Counted from the stretch's first letter, positions 18,648 through 27,816 are shown. The stretch: DNA of 64,000 bases from Veillonella sp. (GCF_041333735.1 NZ_JBGKFB010000001.1:1374501-1438500), one strand, 5' to 3'. Notes: generated from the letters alone by a model not told the origin. Made by a program: numbers and translations.

Positions 18648-19466
18648 ATGAAAACAGTTCAAATTAAAGATATTACAGTTGGTGGCGGCAAAGGTCTTTT
18701 TGTCCTTGCTGGGCCATGTGTTATTGAAGATTATGAGCGCACATTGGCTATTGGCAAACGAGCAAAAGAAATTTGTGAGCGCTTAGGTATTCCATATATC
18801 TTCAAAGCTTCTTTTGATAAGGCCAATCGTTCTAGCTACGGCTCTTTCCGCGGACCAGGCCTTGAAGAAGGTCTAAAAATCCTTGCTTCTATTAAAAAGG
18901 AACTCAATGTACCGGTGGTAAGTGATATTCACTCCATTGAGCAAATTGAACCAGCTGCTGAAGTATTGGATGTTTTACAAATTCCAGCTTTCTTATGTCG
19001 TCAAACTGACCTTGTATACGGTGCCGCTAAAACTGGTAAATGCGTAAATGTAAAAAAAGGTCAATTTATGGCGCCTAAGGATATGGAAAATGTCCTAAAT
19101 AAAATGAAAGAAACAGGCAATGAAAATCTTATGCTTACAGAGCGTGGATTTAGCTTTGGCTATAATAATCTCGTTGTAGATATGAGATCCTTCCCAATTA
19201 TGCGTTCCTTCGACTATCCTGTAGTATTTGATGCTACACATAGTGTTCAATTACCAGGTGGTGCAGGTACAAAATCCAGTGGTAATCGCGAGTTCGTACC
19301 AAACTTGGCACGTGCTGCTGTTGCTAGTGGTGTAGATGGTCTGTTCTTTGAAGTACATGATAATCCAGAGGAAGCATTATCCGATGGTCCAAACATGTTA
19401 TACTTAGATAATTTTGAAGCGTTGCTAAAAGATTTAGTAGCTATTGATAAAATCGTAAAAGGTTAG
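18648..19466 (+). CDS. kdsA: KdsA, Kdo-8-phosphate synthase
   Basis: Condenses phosphoenolpyruvate with arabinose-5-phosphate. 272 residues of the DAHP/KDO8P synthase TIM-barrel family. Recognised by AGPCVIED, FKASFDKANRSS, SDIHSIEQ and the C-terminal ATHSVQLPGG. Starts directly after kdsB with GAGGAG as ribosome site. Clustered with kdsB, kdsD and kdsC, giving all four steps of CMP-Kdo synthesis. Confidence 0.96.
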   Translation: MKTVQIKDITVGGGKGLFVLAGPCVIEDYERTLAIGKRAKEICERLGIPYIFKASFDKANRSSYGSFRGPGLEEGLKILASIKKELNVPVVSDIHSIEQIEPAAEVLDVLQIPAFLCRQTDLVYGAAKTGKCVNVKKGQFMAPKDMENVLNKMKETGNENLMLTERGFSFGYNNLVVDMRSFPIMRSFDYPVVFDATHSVQLPGGAGTKSSGNREFVPNLARAAVASGVDGLFFEVHDNPEEALSDGPNMLYLDNFEALLKDLVAIDKIVKG

Positions 19467-19478
19467 GGGCGGTTATTT

Positions 19479-20450
19479 GTGACTATTTTAGAACAAGCGG
19501 CACAGGTGCTTCATGAGGAAGCACGTGCTATTGAAGAATTAAGTTCTCGTTTGGATCACAATTTTGTAAATGCTGTAAATATGATTTTGGCTTGTAAGGG
19601 CCGTGTAGTATGTACAGGGATGGGTAAATCTGGTCATATTGGTCGTAAAATTGCGGCTACTTTGGCTAGTACTGGTACACCAGCACTCTTCATGCATCCT
19701 GGAGAAGGTGTGCATGGTGATCTAGGTATGATTACAGAAGATGATGTAGTATTAGCATTCTCCAATAGTGGTGAAACAAGCGAAATCATCAGTATTTTGC
19801 CATCCTTACGTCGCATTGGTGCTAAATTAATCTGTGTTGTAGGGAAACCAGAGTCTACCTTAGCTAAGAATTCTGATATTGTATTGCTAGCTGAAGTAGA
19901 ACGTGAAGCTTGCCCATTAGGGTTGGCGCCGACTACAAGTACTACAGTTGCATTGGCACTTGGCGATGCATTAGCTGTTTGCTTATTAGAACGCCATCAC
20001 TTTACACCGGAAAACTTTGCCGTATTCCATCCAGGTGGTTCTCTTGGTCGCAAATTATTGTTGACCGTAGAAAACATTATGCATGGTGGTGAAGATAATC
20101 CAACGGTATTCAAAGGTGCAACCGTTCGAGATGCACTCTTTGTAATGACAGAAAAAGGATTGGGTGCTACCAATGTTATTGATGAAGACGGTCATTTGTT
20201 AGGCCTTGTTACTGATGGTGATGTTCGTCGCGGCCTAGATTCTGGCAGTAATTTCCTAGAATGGCCTGTAGAGGATATGATGACATCTATGCCTCGTACG
20301 ATTACAAAGGATAAATTAGCGGCGGAAGCTCTTCATTTAATGGAGAAAAATCAACCGCGCCCTATTACTGTATTACCAGTTGTAGATACAGATAATAAAT
20401 GTCTAGGCATTGTTCATATTACGGATTTATTGCGTAGAGGCATTGTATAA
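19479..20450 (+). CDS. kdsD: KdsD, arabinose-5-phosphate isomerase
   Basis: KpsF/GutQ family isomerase turning ribulose-5-phosphate into arabinose-5-phosphate, the precursor of Kdo. 323 residues: a SIS domain (about 30-185, with GMGKSGHIGRKIAATLAS and SNSGETSE) and two C-terminal CBS repeats (about 205-320). GTG start 12 nt after kdsA. The stop overlaps the kdsC start by 1 nt. Confidence 0.95.
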   Translation: MTILEQAAQVLHEEARAIEELSSRLDHNFVNAVNMILACKGRVVCTGMGKSGHIGRKIAATLASTGTPALFMHPGEGVHGDLGMITEDDVVLAFSNSGETSEIISILPSLRRIGAKLICVVGKPESTLAKNSDIVLLAEVEREACPLGLAPTTSTTVALALGDALAVCLLERHHFTPENFAVFHPGGSLGRKLLLTVENIMHGGEDNPTVFKGATVRDALFVMTEKGLGATNVIDEDGHLLGLVTDGDVRRGLDSGSNFLEWPVEDMMTSMPRTITKDKLAAEALHLMEKNQPRPITVLPVVDTDNKCLGIVHITDLLRRGIV

Positions 20451-20971
20451 TGAATATTCAATGGATTGTTCTTGATGTTGATGGCGTACTATCTGATGGA
20501 ACTCTAATCTATACATCGAGTGGAGAAGAGCTTAAGTCTTTTTCTGTGAAAGATGGCCTCGGATTAACGGCAGCTCGAAAAGCAGGACTTAAGCTTGCAA
20601 TCATTACAGCACGGATATCTCCTATGGTTGAGCGCCGTGCTAAAGAGCTTCATTTTGATGCACTGCTTATGGGGCATGCCAATAAAACAGAAGCATTAAG
20701 AAATCTCTGTAAAGAGCATCAAATCAATTTAGAGGAAATTGCCTATATGGGGGATGACTTAAATGATTTAGGGGCTCTTCAAATTGTAGGACTACCGATG
20801 GCACCCAATAATGCGGTACCGGAGGTCAAACAATTAGCTAAATTTATATCTACCGTCAATGGTGGCCACGGTGCCGTTAGAGAGGCTGTAGAATATATCT
20901 TGAAAAAACAAGGACTATGGGAAACTGTTGTAGCAGATTATGCACGAGAGGCCCATGCTCATGGACAATAA
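20450..20971 (+). CDS. kdsC: KdsC, Kdo-8-phosphate phosphatase
   Basis: HAD-family phosphatase, 173 residues. The nucleophile motif is LDVDGVLSDG (Asp8, Asp10), with ITAR as motif II and GDDLNDL as the metal-binding motif near residue 103. It removes phosphate from Kdo-8-phosphate before KdsB. Small C1-type HAD without a large cap, as expected for the tetrameric KdsC. Confidence 0.95.
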   Translation: MNIQWIVLDVDGVLSDGTLIYTSSGEELKSFSVKDGLGLTAARKAGLKLAIITARISPMVERRAKELHFDALLMGHANKTEALRNLCKEHQINLEEIAYMGDDLNDLGALQIVGLPMAPNNAVPEVKQLAKFISTVNGGHGAVREAVEYILKKQGLWETVVADYAREAHAHGQ

Positions 20972-20984
20972 GGAGGTGGGCAGA

Positions 20985-21917
20985 ATGAATAACGAATGGC
21001 AATACCATTTAGTTAAAGGTATTAGCTGGCTTGTTTGCCGACTGCCATACAAGCTCATTTTGCTCATAGGCGCTAGCCTAGGGCCAGTATATGGCCTCAT
21101 AGCGAAGAAGCAAAAACTTAGAGGTATAAAAAATATAAAGATTGGCATGAACATGAATGATCAAGAGGCAGAACAATTAATTGAAAAATTGTTCAAGAAT
21201 CTTGGCCGCAGTGTTATGGAAGTCTTATATATGCCAAATCTGACAAAGTCCTTTATCAATAAACATATTGAAATGCGAGGTGTAGAACATTTAGAGAAAG
21301 CCATCGCTGAAGATAAAGGTGTCATTGTTCTTACTGGACATGTTGGCAACTGGGAATGGATGGGGGCTGCCATGGCTGCACATGGATATCCATCTACTAC
21401 AATTGTTAAGAAACAACCTAATGCACAATTTACACGTCTCATGAATGAATATCGCGAGATGGTAGGGCTTGATGTATTTGCTAGTGGTGGCAACGAAATC
21501 GTTTCTGCTGCTAAGGCTTTAAAAAAGAAAAAATTACTTGGTTTTTTAGCTGACCAAGATGGTTATATTAATGGTCTACCTGTTCCGTTTTTGGGGCAGG
21601 ACTCTTCAGCGGTTATAGGACCAGCTACATTTGCAAAAAAATTTGGCTCTCCAGTAGTTCCAATTTTTGCATCTCGTAAGCCTGAAGGTGGTCATATTGT
21701 ACATATTTTACCGGCCTTACATTATGTTGATACAGGTGATGAAGATGTAGATATGTACCGCTTGACTGAAGAATGTGTACGCGTTACAGAAGAATTTATT
21801 AAGGAACATCCAGATGAGTGGCTATGGTTCCAACATCGCTGGATGACTAAGATGGATCAAATTATTGATTATGATAAGAAGGTAGCTGCACGGGAGAGGG
21901 CACATGAAAAACAATAA
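20985..21917 (+). CDS. LpxL/HtrB-type lipid A acyltransferase (copy 2)
   Basis: Second secondary acyltransferase, 310 residues from the chosen start. The frame extends upstream to 20940, but ATG 20985 sits 5 nt behind AGGAGGTGG and avoids a 32-nt overlap with kdsC. It has an N-terminal hydrophobic segment (about residues 6-35), the catalytic motif HVGNWEWMGA, an LADQDG motif and the C-terminal HPDEWLWFQHRWMTK. It is only a distant relative of the copy at 8096. The presence of both suggests two different secondary acylations of lipid A. Overlaps lptC by 14 nt. Confidence 0.88.
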   Translation: MNNEWQYHLVKGISWLVCRLPYKLILLIGASLGPVYGLIAKKQKLRGIKNIKIGMNMNDQEAEQLIEKLFKNLGRSVMEVLYMPNLTKSFINKHIEMRGVEHLEKAIAEDKGVIVLTGHVGNWEWMGAAMAAHGYPSTTIVKKQPNAQFTRLMNEYREMVGLDVFASGGNEIVSAAKALKKKKLLGFLADQDGYINGLPVPFLGQDSSAVIGPATFAKKFGSPVVPIFASRKPEGGHIVHILPALHYVDTGDEDVDMYRLTEECVRVTEEFIKEHPDEWLWFQHRWMTKMDQIIDYDKKVAARERAHEKQ

Positions 21918-22440
21918 AAAATTAATTGCCATTGTGGCCGCTATAGTGTTGGCTCTGATTGGTCTTATCGTATATATTATGAAAGACTCTGGTGATGTTA
22001 GTACCACTCAAAATCAGAATGGACAACTTGTTAACTTCCAAGGAGCTGACTTACAAGAGGAAAAAGATGGCAAGCTAGTGTGGGCTTTATCAGCTGAAAA
22101 GATTGAATATGACCCACGTACAAAAGCTATTGTCCTGACTAATTTAAAAGGTCTTTTCTATCAAGATGATGTAACGACAACAATTACAGCACCTCATGCC
22201 GTATTGACTGGCGATCGTAATTCCCTCGATATTGATCAAGGTGTTACAGCTACAAATACCGATGGTGCTGAGTTTAAAACCGATGCACTTCATTTTGATA
22301 ATAAAACAAAAACGTTGACATCTAAATCTGCTTTTACCTATAACAGTAAAGATATAACATTAACTGGTGATAAACTTGAAGGCAACATGTCCTTGAAGAA
22401 AATTAAAGCTATTGGTAATGCGAAGTTAACGAAGAAGTAA
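21904..22440 (+). CDS. lptC: LptC-like LPS transport protein
   Basis: 178 residues with one N-terminal membrane helix (about 4-23) and a periplasmic beta-jellyroll (WALSAEKIEYDPRTKAIVLTNL, TSKSAFTYNSKDITLTGDKLEG). LptC links the LptB2FG extractor to the LptA bridge. Sequence is divergent from E. coli, as usual for LptC. The call rests on fold features and on its place directly before lptA and lptB. Confidence 0.85.
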   Translation: MKNNKKLIAIVAAIVLALIGLIVYIMKDSGDVSTTQNQNGQLVNFQGADLQEEKDGKLVWALSAEKIEYDPRTKAIVLTNLKGLFYQDDVTTTITAPHAVLTGDRNSLDIDQGVTATNTDGAEFKTDALHFDNKTKTLTSKSAFTYNSKDITLTGDKLEGNMSLKKIKAIGNAKLTKK

Positions 22441-22454
22441 TGCGAGGAAATATA

Positions 22455-23174
22455 ATGAATAAGAAAAAACAGATTGGTATGGCTATCTTAGCTATGCTTA
22501 TGACAGCATCTGTTACAGCTTGGGCCGCAAATGATCCTTTGACTATTAGCGCGGATACATTATCTTATGATGGCAATACGGGGCGTGCGGATGCAAAAGG
22601 TAATGTGGTAATTACACAAGCTGATAAAACAATGACTGGTGCCAATGGTTGGTACAATACAAAAACTCAAGAAGCAAATCTTGATGGTGGCGTATCCATG
22701 ATTGGTACTGATATGGCTATGTCTGCACAATCAGTGCATAGCTACAATAACAATAAGTTCACTGCTAATGGTGGTGTTCATTTACAACGTAGTGATCGTC
22801 AAATTTTTGGCGATAAAGTTGAATATAACACAGATACAGAATATGGCCTTGTATCTGGCAATGCTCGTTTGATTGCAGAAGGTACTACATTGACAGGTAA
22901 TCAAGTAGAAGGTTGGCTAAAAGAAATTCGTGCAGTGGCACAAGGGGATGTAACATTCTCTAACCCAGAACGAAACGTATCTGGCTCTGCAGAACGTGCT
23001 ACCTATACACAAACTCCAAATCAAAATGATGGCGTTGTACTTTTATCTGGTTCTGCTCATGCTGTTCAAAATGGTAATGTGCTCAATGCACCAGAGCTTA
23101 AAATCCGTCTTGCCGATGATTCTGCTGAAACATTAGGTGGTCGTAGTACACTTATCATTGTTCCAAATCAATAA
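22455..23174 (+). CDS. lptA: LptA/OstA-like periplasmic LPS bridge protein
   Basis: OstA-domain protein, 239 residues from ATG 22455. The frame opens at ATG 22440, overlapping the lptC stop, but GAGGAAA lies 7 nt before 22455 and that start gives a proper signal peptide (cleavage after AWA). The repeated pattern (SADTLSYDGNTGRADAKGNV, VEYNTDTEYGLVSGNARL, ...) is the OstA beta-jellyroll. At 239 residues it is longer than E. coli LptA (185), so it may form a longer bridge segment. Confidence 0.9.
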   Translation: MNKKKQIGMAILAMLMTASVTAWAANDPLTISADTLSYDGNTGRADAKGNVVITQADKTMTGANGWYNTKTQEANLDGGVSMIGTDMAMSAQSVHSYNNNKFTANGGVHLQRSDRQIFGDKVEYNTDTEYGLVSGNARLIAEGTTLTGNQVEGWLKEIRAVAQGDVTFSNPERNVSGSAERATYTQTPNQNDGVVLLSGSAHAVQNGNVLNAPELKIRLADDSAETLGGRSTLIIVPNQ

Positions 23175-23183
23175 GGATTAAAT

Positions 23184-23903
23184 ATGTATATAGAAACCAA
23201 AAACTTAGTCAAAACCTTTAACGGGCGCAATGTAGTAGACGGGGTCAGTCTACGCGTTGATAAGGGGCAAGTCGTTGGGCTCCTAGGTCCTAATGGGGCA
23301 GGGAAAACTACATCATTCTATATGATTGTAGGCATTGAACGACCTAGTTCTGGTATCATTACCGTTGATGGCAAGGATATTACGAATATTCCAATGTATA
23401 AACGCGCTGCTGAAGGTATTGGGTATCTTCCACAAGAGGCATCAATCTTTCGTTCTATGACCGTTGAGGATAATATTCGCTCAATGTTACAAACAACATC
23501 AAAGAAGTCTGATGAAATTGAAGCGATTGTGGAATCCCTCATTGAAGAATTTCATATTGGTCACGTTCGGGATCGTATGGGCATGCAACTATCTGGCGGT
23601 GAACGTCGTCGTGTAGAAATTGCTCGTTGTCTTGCATTAGAACCAAATTTTATTCTTCTCGATGAACCTTTTGCTGGTGTCGATCCTATAGCAGTTGCTG
23701 ACATTCAACAAATTATTTTGCATGTTAAAAATCGAGGTATTGGCATCTTGATTACAGACCACAATGTACGTGAAACATTGGGGATTGTAGACAAGGCTTA
23801 TATTTTGAGTAGTGGTAAAATCCTCCTAGAAGGTACCCCAGAAGAAATCGCGAACAATCCAATTGCTCGTGAGCATTACTTAGGGGATAACTTTAGATTA
23901 TAG
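23184..23903 (+). CDS. lptB: LptB, LPS export ABC transporter ATPase
   Basis: ABC ATPase of 239 residues. Walker A GPNGAGKTT, the LptB-typical YLPQEASIFRSMTVEDNI Q-loop region, signature LSGGERRRVEIAR, Walker B FILLDEPFAGVDP and switch TDHNVRETL are all present. It powers extraction of LPS from the inner membrane. Followed 9 nt later by the permease gene. Confidence 0.96.
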   Translation: MYIETKNLVKTFNGRNVVDGVSLRVDKGQVVGLLGPNGAGKTTSFYMIVGIERPSSGIITVDGKDITNIPMYKRAAEGIGYLPQEASIFRSMTVEDNIRSMLQTTSKKSDEIEAIVESLIEEFHIGHVRDRMGMQLSGGERRRVEIARCLALEPNFILLDEPFAGVDPIAVADIQQIILHVKNRGIGILITDHNVRETLGIVDKAYILSSGKILLEGTPEEIANNPIAREHYLGDNFRL

Positions 23904-23912
23904 GAGGGGACT

Positions 23913-25004
23913 ATGAGATTATTAGATAAATATATACTAAAAGCCTTTGTAGGCCCGTTCCTATTTGGGGTATTTGCTTTTACCAGTATCTTTATTGGTA
24001 CCGGTACATTGTTTAGAATTGCTCAATATATTACTGAATATGGGGCTCCATTATTGCTTGTTATGAAAGCCTTTGTATTGGCTTTACCAAGCATTGTTAT
24101 CTTAACATTTCCTATGTCAGTGTTATTGGCTTCTCTTATGACATTTAGTCGTTTGAGTAGTACTAGTGAAATTGTTGTTATGCGTGCTGGTGGTCTTAGC
24201 TTTTTACGCTTAGCGATGCCGGTATACATCATCGCTCTCATCATCTCAATTGGGGCTGTCGCATTTAATGAATTTGTTGTACCACGTACAAATAATATGT
24301 ATCAAACAATTGTACGGGAACAGATTATGAAAAATGCATCACCTCAAACACAAAATCATATCGTTTTAAAAACGATGAATGGTAATGATTTAGGTACATT
24401 GATGTATGCTAAAAGCTACAATGCAGAAACTAAAAAGTTAAGCATGATTACGGTGCAACAATTTGGTGAAGGTGGCAAGTTACAACAGGTTGAAAATGCA
24501 GATACTGCCGTTTGGAATGGTCAATATTGGGTGATGCAAAACGGCATCATTTATGATATTTCCGCCGGTGATGGTGTAGAACGTACAATGAAATTCAAGG
24601 AGCAATCCTTGCCAATTAAATCTGCACCAAAAGACATTCAACAAGATCAACGTAAACCAGAAGAATTAACAATCAAAGAATTACGTCATCAAATTAAAGC
24701 GTATAAGGCGGCGTATACGAATGCAAATAAACTAGAAATGGAAATGTACCAACGCTTTACAATTCCATTAGCTAGCTTTGTATTTGCTCTTGTAGGTGCT
24801 CCATTAGGCCTTCAAAAACAACGCTCTAGCTCATCTATTGGCTTTGGTATCAGTATTTTAATCATCTTTATCTACTATGGTGTGATGACATTTGCTGGTG
24901 CATTAGGTAAAGGTGGGGCATTGCCGACTGTATTTGCCGCATTAATTCCAGATACATTAGGTATCATTGCCGGTTTATATTTAAATTGGCGTGTATCCAA
25001 GTAA
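23913..25004 (+). CDS. LptF/LptG-family LPS export permease
   Basis: YjgP/YjgQ family permease, 363 residues. Three N-terminal helices (about 8-125), a periplasmic jellyroll-like domain (about 125-275) and three C-terminal helices (275-360) match the family. Opening LLDKYILKAFVGPFL is typical. Classical systems have two different subunits, LptF and LptG; only one gene is present here and the next gene is not a permease. It could form a homodimer or pair with a subunit encoded elsewhere, so no F or G letter is given. Confidence 0.92.
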   Translation: MRLLDKYILKAFVGPFLFGVFAFTSIFIGTGTLFRIAQYITEYGAPLLLVMKAFVLALPSIVILTFPMSVLLASLMTFSRLSSTSEIVVMRAGGLSFLRLAMPVYIIALIISIGAVAFNEFVVPRTNNMYQTIVREQIMKNASPQTQNHIVLKTMNGNDLGTLMYAKSYNAETKKLSMITVQQFGEGGKLQQVENADTAVWNGQYWVMQNGIIYDISAGDGVERTMKFKEQSLPIKSAPKDIQQDQRKPEELTIKELRHQIKAYKAAYTNANKLEMEMYQRFTIPLASFVFALVGAPLGLQKQRSSSSIGFGISILIIFIYYGVMTFAGALGKGGALPTVFAALIPDTLGIIAGLYLNWRVSK

Positions 25005-25090
25005 CTTAGCGTATAAAGAAATAAATTTGACTTACGAAATATCGTATTTTGAATAAAATAATTGTGTAATCTTAGGAAAGGAGGGACTCG

Positions 25091-26305
25091 ATGTTAGTAG
25101 GTGTTAAAATATTAGTTATTATCGCCCTTATGGGTGGACTTATTGCCTACATGGGGGATAAGTTAGGCACCAAAGTTGGTAAGCGTCGCATGTCCCTCTT
25201 TGGATTAAGGCCTAAGCATACATCGATTATTGTTACTATCGTAACAGGTTTATTAGTTGCTGCTGCTACAGTAGGGGTATTAACCATTACTTCTCAAAGT
25301 GTAAGAACAGCACTCTTTGGAATGGATCAGTTGCGAGCGGATATGAAGCAACTCAATGATGAGGTGGCTGCTAAGACGCAAGAGCTTATTCGTGGTCAAG
25401 CATTGCTTGAGCAAAATAAGCAAGAATTAGCAGAACGCATGGCTGAAATAGAGCAAATTCGCAGTGAGGTTGAAGCTACAAAAGCGGAATTAGCTAGTGC
25501 ACAAGCTGCTAAAGATGCAACTGAAGCTGAGTTAGCAACACTTCAAGCCTCATATGACGAAGTATCTAAAAAGTTAGCTGACTTAGAAGCTACAAGAGCT
25601 AAGATGGAAGCTCATATTAAGGAGCTACAAACAACACAAGAACAATTGCAAAATGGCATTATTCATTTACGTGAAGGAACTATTCTTTTCCAAGTTGATC
25701 AATTATTGGCACAAGCTGTTGTTCGACCTGGTTTAAGTGAAGAAGATAGCCAAGCAGCCATCAAAAATATTATTGATGATACCAATAAATTGGTTCTACG
25801 CCGCCTTGGTATCGAAGATCAAGGGCAAGCTGTTGTATATGTAGAGCGTCAAAATATTGAGGTGGCTACACAAAAGCTTAATAGTGCAAAGACTCCTATG
25901 GTAGTTCAAGTTGTAGCGGCTGGCAATATCATTGCTGGCGAACCAGCAGTGGCTATTATCCAAGTATATCCACAACAATTTATTTATAAAAATGGAGAAG
26001 TAATCCATTCTGCCGTAATGGATGGTGGGCCTAATGCTCAATCAGCTATGCTTCAATTCTTGAAGCAAGTAAATGAAAAGGCGAGAGCGAAAGGCATAAT
26101 TCCAGACTCCTTATCTGGTGATATTGGAACGATACCAGGGGATGATTTATTTACTGCTATTAGACGTGTTGCTACTATACATGGCAAGGTTCATGTAGAA
26201 GCATATGTTGACGGTGATACATATTCATCTGGTCCTGTACATCTTAAGTTGCGTATTACTCAAATGCCTGTCTTTAATGATAAGGCAAAAATGCCAGCTT
26301 ATTAA
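25091..26305 (+). CDS. DUF3084 membrane protein with coiled coil
   Basis: 404 residues. Two N-terminal membrane helices (about 2-20 and 45-68) flank a short conserved loop (LGTKVGKRRMSLFGLRP). A coiled coil of about 110 residues (85-195, Glu/Ala/Lys/Leu heptads) follows, then a C-terminal alpha/beta domain (about 200-400). This is the DUF3084 layout; its function is not known to me. It is 86 nt downstream of the LPS permease with GGAAAGGAGG as ribosome site. The position at the end of the lipid A/Lpt block hints at an envelope role, but this is context only. Confidence 0.85.
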   Translation: MLVGVKILVIIALMGGLIAYMGDKLGTKVGKRRMSLFGLRPKHTSIIVTIVTGLLVAAATVGVLTITSQSVRTALFGMDQLRADMKQLNDEVAAKTQELIRGQALLEQNKQELAERMAEIEQIRSEVEATKAELASAQAAKDATEAELATLQASYDEVSKKLADLEATRAKMEAHIKELQTTQEQLQNGIIHLREGTILFQVDQLLAQAVVRPGLSEEDSQAAIKNIIDDTNKLVLRRLGIEDQGQAVVYVERQNIEVATQKLNSAKTPMVVQVVAAGNIIAGEPAVAIIQVYPQQFIYKNGEVIHSAVMDGGPNAQSAMLQFLKQVNEKARAKGIIPDSLSGDIGTIPGDDLFTAIRRVATIHGKVHVEAYVDGDTYSSGPVHLKLRITQMPVFNDKAKMPAY

Positions 26306-26335
26306 TAGAAATAGTATTTTGGTTTTATATACTTT

Positions 26336-26378
26336 AAATAAAGGTCTTATGTAATTTTTTACATAAGACCTTTATTTT
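26336..26378 (+). terminator. Intrinsic terminator after DUF3084 gene
   Basis: ATAAAGGTCTTATGTAA pairs with TTACATAAGACCTTTAT around a T-rich loop, with TTTT after it. It ends the long envelope transcript. Confidence 0.9.
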
Positions 26379-26420
26379 GTGTTAAAATATAACTGCTGTA
26401 TTTAAAGCGAGGATAGTAAT

Positions 26421-26948
26421 ATGACTGATACTACATACATTTTAGCTGTAGATCCAGGAAATGAGAAAACTGGTGTAGCAATTGTAACACCGTCTGGTAC
26501 TATGGTGTGTCGTAAAATTATTATGACAAAACAGTTCAATGATGAAATTGAACGTACATTAACTGAATATTATGGTATTGTTCATATCGTATGTGGAAAT
26601 GGTACAAATCATAAATATTTGTATCCATCTCTTCAACAAATTGGACGAAATCACAGGATTACTACTAGCTTAATTGATGAATCCCATAGCACAGAGGAGG
26701 CTCGTAAATTATATTGGAAATATAATCCTCCTACAGGGTGGCGTAAGTTAATCCCTACATCTATGCAATTCCCACCGGAGCCAGTAGACGATTTAACAGC
26801 CTTTGTTATTGGCTTACGGTATACAAAACAGTTACGCCAAGCTGCTAATGATATACAAGGGGACATCATAGACGCTAGTGAGTTAGAAGAAAAGAGATTA
26901 CATGCTATGGAGCAGTTGTACGGTAAAGGAGATGTGCATGAAAACTGA
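26421..26948 (+). CDS. RuvC/YqgF-like RNase H-fold protein
   Basis: 175 residues. The N-terminal LAVDPGNEKTGVAIV (Asp11) is the first strand and catalytic Asp of RuvC/YqgF-type RNase H-fold nucleases. A second acidic motif, DESHSTEEAR, and a third, PVDDLTAFVIGL, fit the remaining metal ligands. It could be a Holliday-junction-type resolvase relative or a pre-16S rRNA nuclease relative. I cannot assign which. It overlaps the next gene (YitT-like) by 11 nt. Confidence 0.7.
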   Translation: MTDTTYILAVDPGNEKTGVAIVTPSGTMVCRKIIMTKQFNDEIERTLTEYYGIVHIVCGNGTNHKYLYPSLQQIGRNHRITTSLIDESHSTEEARKLYWKYNPPTGWRKLIPTSMQFPPEPVDDLTAFVIGLRYTKQLRQAANDIQGDIIDASELEEKRLHAMEQLYGKGDVHEN

Positions 26949-27807
26949 AACTTCAACGCATAACTGGTCAAACTTTATTATGCGTTGTGTAATGATGACT
27001 TTAGGGGCCCTAATTTATACTGTAGGCTTAGATTTGTTTTTAGTGCCAAATAATATTATTGATGGTGGTGTAGTTGGTATATCCTTGATGGCTGCAGAGC
27101 TTTCAGGAATCTCTTTTAGTATTTTCGTGGTACTCTTTAACTTGCCGTTCTTATATCTTGGTTATAGAGCTAATGGTAAAAACTTTACATTCTCTACACT
27201 ATTTTCTATCGTATGGATGGCTATTTTTTCAGGCTTTGCTCATGATTTCGCGCCTATCACATCAGATCCTTTCTTAGGGGCTATTTTTGGTGGCATCATC
27301 TTAGGTATTGGGGTAGGTCTCATAATACGTAATGGTGGTTCTTTAGATGGTTCTGAAATTGTAGCTATCATCTTTGATAAACGCTCAAGTTTCTCAGTTG
27401 GTGAAATTGTAATGGCCATGAACCTTGTTATTCTAGGCGCTGCAGGTTTTGTATACAGCTGGAATAGTGCAATGTATTCCTTAATTGCTTATTTCATTGC
27501 CTATAAGATGATTGATATTACGATTACAGGCCTTGATGAATCTAAAGGGGTCATGATTATTACCGATGCAGAGAATTCTAAGAATATTGCAGATGCATTA
27601 AATGCTAACCTCAATCGTGGTGTTACCATCATGTATGGTGAAGGGGGCTATTTAAAGCAACCTAAGCATGTATTGTATTCTGTAGTAACAAGACTTGAAA
27701 TTATGAGGTTAAAAAATACTGTTTATGAAGTAGATCCATCGGCATTTATTACGATTCAAGACGTACATGATGTATTTGGCGGTAGATTTACTAAAAATGG
27801 TCATTAA
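26938..27807 (+). CDS. YitT-family membrane protein
   Basis: 289 residues from ATG 26938, chosen because AAAGGAGAT lies just upstream; the frame opens earlier at 26902 but inside the previous gene. Five or so membrane helices (about 14-200; GALIYTVGLDLFLVPNNIIDGG is the family start) and a C-terminal DUF2179-type cytoplasmic domain (about 205-285, with GVMIITDAENSKNIADAL and the end VHDVFGGRF). Function of the family is poorly known. Confidence 0.88.
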   Translation: MKTETSTHNWSNFIMRCVMMTLGALIYTVGLDLFLVPNNIIDGGVVGISLMAAELSGISFSIFVVLFNLPFLYLGYRANGKNFTFSTLFSIVWMAIFSGFAHDFAPITSDPFLGAIFGGIILGIGVGLIIRNGGSLDGSEIVAIIFDKRSSFSVGEIVMAMNLVILGAAGFVYSWNSAMYSLIAYFIAYKMIDITITGLDESKGVMIITDAENSKNIADALNANLNRGVTIMYGEGGYLKQPKHVLYSVVTRLEIMRLKNTVYEVDPSAFITIQDVHDVFGGRFTKNGH

Positions 27808-27816
27808 GGGGTTAAT

